Source: Streptomyces sp. NBC_01485 (lineage in GTDB: Bacteria; Actinomycetota; Actinomycetes; Streptomycetales; Streptomycetaceae). Taken from it: a stretch of 64,000 nucleotides of DNA. Of this stretch, positions 58,409-64,000 are shown piece by piece; position 1 is the first letter of the stretch, and the number at the start of each line of letters is the position of its first letter. The position numbers were made by a program, and so were the translations under genes. The notes under the pieces are model-generated. The model was not told the DNA's origin. It was given only the letters and a program-made list of their open reading frames with translations, and did not search any database. Where the stretch lies: positions 3,906,001-3,970,000 of the forward strand of contig NZ_CP109435.1 in assembly GCF_036227125.1 (NCBI RefSeq). Reading direction: 5' to 3'.

Positions 58409-58432
58409 GAGCGGGCGTTTACAGTGGAGTAC

Positions 58433-58942
58433 ATGACGAAGGCATCCGCATCCGCTGACGAGCCCCAGTGGCTCTCCGCCGAGGAGCAGCTCACCTGGCG
58501 CTCCTATGTGCACGCGACCACCCTCCTAGAGGATCACATGGACCGCCAGCTCCAGCGTGACGCGGGCATGCCGCACATCTATTACGGCCTCCTGGTCAAG
58601 CTCGCCGAGTCCTCCCGCCGACGGCTGCGGATGACCGAGCTGGCCATGTACGCGAAGATCACCCGCTCCCGCCTCTCCCACGCCATCGCCCGCCTGGAGA
58701 AGAACGGCTGGGTGCGCCGCGAGGACTGCCCCTCCGACAAGCGCGGCCAGTTCGCCGTCCTGACCGACCAGGGGCTCGAGGTGCTCAAGAAGGCCGCGCC
58801 GGGCCACGTCACCGTCGTGCGCACCGCGGTCTTCGACCGGCTCACCCCCGAACAGCAGAAGTCCCTCGGCGAGATCATGGAGATCATCGCCGAGGGACTC
58901 CAGCCCAACGAAGCGGGCGCCGACCTGCCCTGGCTGCGCTAG
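58433..58942 (+). CDS. MarR-family regulator
   Basis: 169 residues. The winged helix is RLRMTELAMYAKITRSRLSHAIARLEKNGWVRREDCPSDKRGQF. No conserved sensing Cys of the OhrR kind. ATG 58433 with GTGGAG upstream; in-frame codons back to 58352 overlap the operator-like sites. Divergent from the dioxygenase and convergent with an MFS exporter, so either could be its target. Aromatic ligands are common for such regulators. Confidence 0.9.
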   Translation: MTKASASADEPQWLSAEEQLTWRSYVHATTLLEDHMDRQLQRDAGMPHIYYGLLVKLAESSRRRLRMTELAMYAKITRSRLSHAIARLEKNGWVRREDCPSDKRGQFAVLTDQGLEVLKKAAPGHVTVVRTAVFDRLTPEQQKSLGEIMEIIAEGLQPNEAGADLPWLR

Positions 58943-58952
58943 GGCAGGTCCC

Positions 58953-59024
58953 GGCCCAGGCTCATGTCCGGGCCCAGGCTCATGTCCGGGCCCACGACTA
59001 CGTGCGGGCCCAGGGTTACGTGCG
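58953..59024. repeat. Four 18-bp tandem repeats between two stop codons
   Basis: Units GGCCCAGGCTCATGTCCG (two identical), then two variants ending ACGTGCG, fill 58953-59024 exactly up to the MFS stop codon and begin 11 bases after the marR stop. Confidence 0.9.
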
Positions 59025-60569
59025 TCAGTGGACCATCACCGGCACCGCGTCCTCGGCGTCCCGTGCCCCCGAGCCCGCGACCGGGCCCATGTCCGGCTTG
59101 CCGGCGTTGACGAGGGTCAGGGCGATCGCGGCGGCGGCGACCAGGATGCCGACGGCGAACCAGATCGCGATGGCGTAGCCGTGCACCATGCCCTCCAACT
59201 GCACCAGTTGCTGCTGCGGCTTGGCGGCGGCGCCGGCCATGTGGTCCTTGATGTACGAGGTCGTCGCGGACGCGGCGATCGTGTTCAGCAGGGCGGTGCC
59301 GATGGCGCCGCCCACCTGCTGCGAGGTGTTGACCATCGCGGAGGCCACACCGGCGTCCCGCGGCTCGACGCCCTGGGTGGCCAGGGACATGGCCGGCATG
59401 AACGCCGTACCCATGCCGAGGCCGAGCAGCAGCATTCCCGGCATCAGGATCGCCGCGTACGAGGAGTCGATCTCCAGGCGGGTCAGCAGCAGCATGCCGA
59501 GTGCGGCGACCAGGAAGCCGGGGCCCATCAGCAGACGCGGCGGGACCCGGGTCATCAGGCGGGTGCCGATCTGGGTGGAGCCGGCGATCATGCCCGCGAT
59601 CATCGGGAGGAACGCGAAGCCGGTCTTGACCGGCGAGTAGCCCTTCACGATCTGCAGGTAGTAGGTCAGGAAGAGGAACAGGCCGAACATCGCGATGATC
59701 GCGAGGCCCAGGGAGAGGTAGATACCGCCGCGGTTGCGCTCGGTGATCACGCGCAGCGGCAGCAGTGGAGCCTTGACCTTCGACTCGACGATCACGAAAG
59801 CGAACAGCAACACGGCCGACGCGACGAACAGGCCGATCGTCATCGAGTCGCCCCAGCCCTCGGACTCGGCGCGGGTGAAGCCGTAGACGAGGGAGACCAG
59901 GCCGAGGGTGGAGAGGATGACGCCCGGGATGTCGAGCGGGGAGCGGTTGCGGCCGCCTTCGGGCTCACGGATGACGAAGTAGGCGCCGGCCGCGGCGACG
60001 ATCGCGAACGGCACGTTCACGAAGAACGTCCAGCGCCAGTCCAGGTACTCGGTGAGGAAGCCGCCGAGGATCAGGCCGACGGCGCCGCCACCACCGGCGA
60101 TCGCGCCGTAGATGCCGAACGCCTTGGCGCGTTCCTTCACGTCCGTGAACATCACGGCGAGCAGCGAGAGCGCGGCGGGCGCGAGCAGGGCGCCGAACGC
60201 GCCCTGCAGGGCGCGGGCGCCGAACATCATCGCCTCGTTGGCGGCAGCGCCACCGAGCGCGGAGGCCGCGGCGAACCCGCCCAGCCCGACGACGAACGCG
60301 CGCTTGCGGCCCCACAGGTCGGCTATCCGGCCGCCGAAGAGCAGCAGACCGCCGAAGGCGAGGGCGTAGGCGGTGACGATCCACTGCCGGTTGCCGTCGG
60401 AGATGCCCAGGTCCTGCTGGGCGGAGGGCATCGCGATGTTCACGATGGTCGCGTCGAGGACGACCATCAGCTGGGCGAGGGCGATGAAGGCCAGGGCTTT
60501 CCACCGGTTGGCGTCCGGTGCGCCACCGCCGCCCGTCTTACCGGGGGCCTTCTGGACTGTTTCAGACAT
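59025..60569 (-). CDS. DHA2-type (14-helix) MFS drug exporter
   Basis: 514 residues. ALAQLMVVLDATIVNIAMPSA (helix 1), GGRIADLWGRKRAFVVG (loop 2-3), GLILGGFLTEYLDWRWTFFVNVPFA (motif C) are DHA2/EmrB hallmarks. It exports drug-like compounds. ATG 60569 is preferred; GTG 60581 is in frame. A minus-strand TATTAT at 60617-60612 is a good -10. A TetR gene follows upstream in the same direction, giving a tetR-to-MFS arrangement, and a MarR gene converges. Confidence 0.92.
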   Translation of the reverse strand: MSETVQKAPGKTGGGGAPDANRWKALAFIALAQLMVVLDATIVNIAMPSAQQDLGISDGNRQWIVTAYALAFGGLLLFGGRIADLWGRKRAFVVGLGGFAAASALGGAAANEAMMFGARALQGAFGALLAPAALSLLAVMFTDVKERAKAFGIYGAIAGGGGAVGLILGGFLTEYLDWRWTFFVNVPFAIVAAAGAYFVIREPEGGRNRSPLDIPGVILSTLGLVSLVYGFTRAESEGWGDSMTIGLFVASAVLLFAFVIVESKVKAPLLPLRVITERNRGGIYLSLGLAIIAMFGLFLFLTYYLQIVKGYSPVKTGFAFLPMIAGMIAGSTQIGTRLMTRVPPRLLMGPGFLVAALGMLLLTRLEIDSSYAAILMPGMLLLGLGMGTAFMPAMSLATQGVEPRDAGVASAMVNTSQQVGGAIGTALLNTIAASATTSYIKDHMAGAAAKPQQQLVQLEGMVHGYAIAIWFAVGILVAAAAIALTLVNAGKPDMGPVAGSGARDAEDAVPVMVH

Positions 60570-60611
60570 GGGGATACCCACTTCGGGACTTCGTGACGGA
60601 AAAAGACGGAA

Positions 60612-60661
60612 ATAATACGGAAAGAAGGCAGGGAAAAGATCGACTTGTCGTCGGTGACGAC
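60612..60661 (-). promoter_or_regulatory. Promoter region of the DHA2 exporter with GTCGTC-N3-GACGAC dyad
   Basis: A TATTAT -10 box (60617-60612) lies about 43 bases ahead of the start. The inverted repeat GTCGTC-GGT-GACGAC (60647-60661) is near the -35 and could bind the adjacent TetR protein. Confidence 0.4.
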
Positions 60662-60693
60662 CGGTCGTTCCCCTTGTGTGACGTCGCGTTGCG

Positions 60694-60728
60694 TGAGGTG
60701 TGAGGTGTGACGTGTGACGTGTGACGTC
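60694..60728. repeat. 7-bp tandem repeat (TGAGGTG/TGACGTG)
   Basis: Five 7-bp units: two TGAGGTG, two TGACGTG and one TGACGTC, in the gap between the MFS promoter and the tetR stop. Confidence 0.85.
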
Positions 60729-60811
60729 GCGCGATGACTGCTGAGGTGATGCGGACTAATCGCTCAGCGTGTTCGCGGGTCGGCCGCTACGGGCGTTCGT
60801 GGGCTGATCGC

Positions 60812-61462
60812 TCAGGACTGGCGCAGGTCCTCCATGGTCACGGCCGCACCGGGCAGGACGGAGCGGGCGGGGGCCCGTAGCCCGTCCAGGAACAGTTGCA
60901 GGTGGCGGTGGACGAAACGGTCGGCGCTCACGCATCCGGTACCGGCCGGGGGCCGGCTGAGCTGGGCCACCGCGATCATCACGTCGCCCACGCCGACGTC
61001 GGGCCTGAGCTGCCCGGCCGCCTTCGCGCGATCCATGACCTCCTCGATGATCCGATCGACCCGTTCGCGTGCGGCTTCGAGGTCGGGGTGATGCTCGTCG
61101 AACGTGCTGGCGACCATCGGGCACAGCGCGCTGATCCGCTCATCCGCGGCGTCGTGCACGAACCGCTCCAGCGCCCCGAACGCGTCGCCGGTCTCGGCGA
61201 GGGCGACCTGTCCGGACCGGGCCGTACGGTCCAGCACCGAGCAGACGACCTCACGGACCAGCGCGTCCCGGTCGGGGAAGTTGCGGTACACCGTGGCGTT
61301 GCCGACGCCGGCCCGGCGGGCGATCTCGTCGAGCGGCACGTCCGGCCCGAACTCGACGAACATCTCGCGGGCGGCGGTGACGATCCGCTCCCGGTTGCGC
61401 AGGGCGTCGGCGCGGGGCCGGGTCACCTTGCGCTCGGCGGGGATGGCGGTCGCGGTCTGCAC
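60812..61462 (-). CDS. TetR-family regulator of the DHA2 exporter
   Basis: 216 residues. HTH VPLDEIARRAGVGNATVYRNFPDRDALVREVV followed by a TetR_C ligand domain. GTG 61462 has AAGGAG 8 bases upstream; an in-frame start further up (61612) runs through a repeat and is rejected. It precedes the exporter on the same strand with a 242-bp gap, so it may repress both. Confidence 0.9.
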   Translation of the reverse strand: MQTATAIPAERKVTRPRADALRNRERIVTAAREMFVEFGPDVPLDEIARRAGVGNATVYRNFPDRDALVREVVCSVLDRTARSGQVALAETGDAFGALERFVHDAADERISALCPMVASTFDEHHPDLEAARERVDRIIEEVMDRAKAAGQLRPDVGVGDVMIAVAQLSRPPAGTGCVSADRFVHRHLQLFLDGLRAPARSVLPGAAVTMEDLRQS

Positions 61463-61601
61463 GGCGTACTCCTTCTTGCGAGGGGTTGACGAGGGGTTGA
61501 GTGGTGAAAGGACTGAAAGGGCTGAAAGGGCTGGGGCTGAGTGGTGAAGAGCTGAGGTTCTGCGACGGGTTGCGACGGCTTTTGCGATCCGGGGACGGAT
61601 T

Positions 61602-61634
61602 CCCCGTTTCACTCGGACACCTGACTAAACGGGG
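61602..61634. promoter_or_regulatory. CCCCGTTT-N17-AAACGGGG dyad upstream of tetR
   Basis: Perfect 8-bp arms about 140 bases before the tetR start. Further GGGGAC/GTCCCC-like pieces flank it. Operator or promoter element by position only. Confidence 0.4.
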
Positions 61635-61833
61635 AAGAGGTCCCCGGTTATTTCCCAGACGGGAGACTTTCCCTACGTGACCTGGGTCACACCCTCCGCG
61701 GGACTCCGTCCGCCCTACCCGGCCCGCTTCCCCACAGGGCCGCCCGCGTCCTCGCCAGGCCGCCCTCTTCCCCGCAGGGCCGCCCGCTCCCGCGCACGGC
61801 AGCACGGCAGCACGGCCGCACGGCCGCACGGCC

Positions 61834-61868
<35 letters not shown>

Positions 61869-61981
61869 GCCAGGTAACCCACGATCGGTCTCCTCCAGCG
61901 CGCGCCCGCGTGCACCCCGGCACAGGGTGATCGCAAGGGTGCAGCCGGTGACCGGTGGCTGCCTGGAGCGAGAGGCCCCGC

Positions 61982-63307
61982 ATGCAGCCGCAGCCCGTGC
62001 GCACCGTCCCGGCCCGCTCAGGCGAGCCACTCCGCCGCCGGATACGCCCGCGCCGCGCCGCCACCCTCGTCTCCGTCACCGCCCTGACCCTCGCGGTCAG
62101 CACGTCGGCCGGCACGGGCCGCCTCACACCGCCGCCCGGCTCGACGACGGCCGGCGCGGGCCCGATCTCCCTGGCCCGGTCCTCCGCCCTCGCCCCCTGC
62201 CTGATCAACGGCGGCTCGGCCGTCCAGATGTCCGAGGGCGTCCCGACCACCGGCGGCTACTCCCGCTCCACCGGCACCGTCCACGCCCTCACCCTGATGA
62301 TCGACTTCTCGGACGCGCCCGGCCGGGGCAGCGCGCTGAACCGCTACCGCGAGTTCTTCCCGCAGACCGAGGACTGGTTCCGCACGGCGTCCTACGGCCG
62401 CCTCGACTACCGCGCCGAGACCCCGATCCGCCACTGGCTGCGCATGCCCAAGTCGTTTCGCGCGTACGGCATAGAACGCGGCGCGCCCTTCGACCCCGGC
62501 TACCGCGATCTCGTCCAGGACATCGTGGCCGCCGCCGACCCGACGGTGGACTTCCGCGCCTACGACCTCCTGAACGTGCTGGTCACCCCGAACGCGGGCC
62601 CCTCCGCGCTGGACACGGTCCTGTCGGTGACGTTCGCCGGCAACACTGAGGCGCCGGTCGCCGACGGCGTGTCGGTGGCGAACGCGTCCTTCGTCTACTC
62701 CCGCCAGGACGACGGCTCCGGCTCCTACGGCCGCACCGGCTACCGGGTCCTCCCCCACGAGAACGGCCACGTCTTCGGCCTGCCCGACCTCTACACCCAG
62801 GAGGGCGGGGGCGCGGTCGGCCACTGGGACATCATGAGCGAGGACTGGGGGGCCAACAACGACCTGCTCGGCTGGCACAAGTGGAAACTGGGCTGGCTGG
62901 ACGCCTCCCAGATCGCCTGCGCGGCGACCCGCGGCACGACGGAGTACCCGCTGACCCCCCTCTCCCGCGCGGGCGGCCCGAAACTCGTCTTCGTCCCGGT
63001 CGACAACCGCACGGGTTACGCCGTCGAACTGCGCGCCCCCGGGGGCAACGACGAGACGGTGTGCCGTCCGGGCATCCTCATCTACAAGGTCGACGCCGAC
63101 GTCGACACCGGCATGGGCCCGGTGACCGTCTACGACTCCCACGCCGACAGCGGCGGCTGCACCCGTAGCCCCAACGTCCACGCGGAACTCTCCGACGCCC
63201 CGTTCACCCCGGGCGAGACCTTCAAGGACCCGAAGCGGGACATCCGCATCTCGGTGACGGGGGCGGACCTGAAGGGGGAGTACCAGGTGCGGGTGAGCCG
63301 GAGGTAG
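61982..63307 (+). CDS. Secreted M6-family (immune inhibitor A-like) metalloprotease
   Basis: 441 residues. A twin-Arg-containing basic stretch (RRRIRPRRAATL) and a hydrophobic segment form a signal peptide (cleavage about residue 45). The zinc site is H259-E260-x-x-H263 with Asp269 (HENGHVFGLPD), followed by the Met-turn region WDIMSEDW. C-terminal beta domain. M6 proteases degrade extracellular proteins. ATG 61982 with GAGAGG upstream. Whether export is Tat or Sec is unclear. Confidence 0.9.
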   Translation: MQPQPVRTVPARSGEPLRRRIRPRRAATLVSVTALTLAVSTSAGTGRLTPPPGSTTAGAGPISLARSSALAPCLINGGSAVQMSEGVPTTGGYSRSTGTVHALTLMIDFSDAPGRGSALNRYREFFPQTEDWFRTASYGRLDYRAETPIRHWLRMPKSFRAYGIERGAPFDPGYRDLVQDIVAAADPTVDFRAYDLLNVLVTPNAGPSALDTVLSVTFAGNTEAPVADGVSVANASFVYSRQDDGSGSYGRTGYRVLPHENGHVFGLPDLYTQEGGGAVGHWDIMSEDWGANNDLLGWHKWKLGWLDASQIACAATRGTTEYPLTPLSRAGGPKLVFVPVDNRTGYAVELRAPGGNDETVCRPGILIYKVDADVDTGMGPVTVYDSHADSGGCTRSPNVHAELSDAPFTPGETFKDPKRDIRISVTGADLKGEYQVRVSRR

Positions 63308-63369
63308 GTGGAGAGACAGCCGGGGGTAGGGCGGGAGGGAGAGGAGGGGGAAGGTGGAGAAACGATTCT

Positions 63370-63607
63370 TCAGGAAGCGGCGCGCCTGCCCTTGGCCCTG
63401 GCCCTGGCCCTGGCCTTCACCCTTCCCCTGGCCGCCCGGCGGTCCTTGCTGCGTCGTCTGACGGACGCCGCGTACCCGAGCGTGCTGAGAGCGACGGCCC
63501 CGACGGTGAAGCCGAGGATCAACTGGTCGACGGTCGCCACCTTGGTCACCGCATAGGTGATGACCGCGAGCACCGCGCACGCCCCCCAGACCCTTGAGGG
63601 TGTTCAT
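63370..63607 (-). pseudogene. Small membrane protein, apparently frameshifted near its start
   Basis: From 63573 leftwards a 67-residue frame reads AVITYAVTKVATVDQLILGF then a second helix and an Arg/Lys/Ala-rich tail. The better start is ATG 63607 (MNTLKGLG), with the frame changing at the six-base C run 63582-63587. Removing one base joins them as MNTLKGLGACAVLAVITYAV, a natural first helix. Either a real slip or a sequence error. Function unknown. Confidence 0.6.
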
Positions 63608-63683
63608 CTCTTTTCCCCGATCTTTCCCCGACTCACTTCCTGGACCTGATCCAGGACCTGGTCCCAGGACCCACCTGCAGGGC

Positions 63684-64000
63684 CTACTTCCAGGCGGACA
63701 CGCGGGTCACATACGACTTGACGATGGACGAGAAGAGCCAGTACGCCCGCACCACGGTGTAGACGAGCTCGGGGATCAGCAGGGCCTCGACGAGCATCGC
63801 CTTCCAGCCGAGGTTGGTGACCCGGAGCGCGGGATAGACGATCCAGAACGCGAAGAGCGCCCACAACCAGGGGCTTTCGTGGGAGGCCGTGCTGCGCGAC
63901 CATGAGGAGCTGCCCCGAACCCCATCCCGGGATGTACACGAAGCCCATGCAGCCCAGGATCATCGTGGCGATGGTGTGCCAGGTGAACTTGGTCCAGCCG
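63684..64000 (-). pseudogene. C-terminus of a probable family 2 glycosyltransferase, frameshifted
   Basis: Runs off the right edge. Frame one: TKFTWHTIATMILGCMGFVY then PGWGSGQLLMVAQHG; after about 63890 the sense continues in another frame as SHESPWLWALFAFWIVYPAL and ends SIVKSYVTRVSAWK. One extra C in the GGCCTCCC stretch explains it. The multi-helix C-terminus suits a membrane glycosyltransferase, but no catalytic motif is in view, so the family call is tentative. Confidence 0.5.

Noticed and set aside
58953..59024. CRISPR-like array of 18-bp units
   Set aside because: No spacers between units and no cas genes; simple tandem duplication.

Overview
The window is about 72% GC chromosomal DNA from a Streptomyces (or very close actinomycete). 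Signs of this are the frequent GTG/TTG starts, an SsgA-like protein, an HTH/DUF397/AbaA-type ATPase trio, a DUF6227 protein, and a principal-like sigma factor that I recognise as HrdD, carrying a SigR-type promoter. Most of it is ordinary core and accessory chromosome. I see no phage, plasmid, CRISPR array or complete antibiotic cluster. One tRNA (Ala, CGC anticodon) is present.

Layout. 0-8 kb: two tandem penicillin-binding proteins (the first cut by the window edge), an SsgA-like septation protein, a cbiM-cbiQ-cbiO nickel/cobalt ECF importer behind a perfect 7-1-7 Fur-family-type palindrome, an OhrR/Ohr organic-peroxide pair, and a class C beta-lactamase-like hydrolase. 8-15 kb: a DUF1876 protein, a tricorn protease with an internal pentapeptide repeat, and a TetR-MMPL exporter pair with a clear operator. 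15-17 kb: an anti-sigma-like ATPase, a DUF5753 HTH protein and a DUF397 protein whose core is duplicated in tandem. 17-22 kb: an SDR / alpha-beta hydrolase / Baeyer-Villiger-type monooxygenase operon facing a MerR gene across a perfect 10-2-10 palindrome, then exodeoxyribonuclease III. 22-24.4 kb: a TnpB (RNA-guided nuclease) element with a divergent ribbon-helix-helix gene, apparently inserted into a 17-bp tandem repeat. 24.6-28.2 kb: a two-component system, a VanZ protein, decayed sequence and tRNA-Ala.

28.3-43.6 kb holds a set of genes also grouped in mycobacteria and corynebacteria. GlpR (membrane receptor), RimJ, Mog, MoaC, the gephyrin-like Glp/MoeA and GalU lie on the minus strand with overlapping stops and starts. 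5-formyl-THF cyclo-ligase, a CIRCE-preceded zinc-ribbon protein resembling the redox chaperone Ruc, MTA phosphorylase and MscL lie on the plus strand. A penicillin acylase, a cation/proton antiporter and an MFS transporter sit between them. 44-49 kb: LtrA, an NylC/DmpA-type P1 peptidase, an L,D-transpeptidase lipoprotein and small proteins.

49-55 kb: a fructose PTS permease that has lost almost all of its EIIA domain. An MFS exporter and a divergent WYL regulator sit where EIIA and, in other streptomycetes, fruK/fruR would be expected. 55.5-64 kb: hrdD, an acetyltransferase, a DODA-type dioxygenase, a MarR regulator, a DHA2 exporter with a TetR regulator, a secreted M6 metalloprotease, and at the right edge a small membrane protein and the C-terminus of a probable glycosyltransferase, each broken by an apparent one-base insertion.
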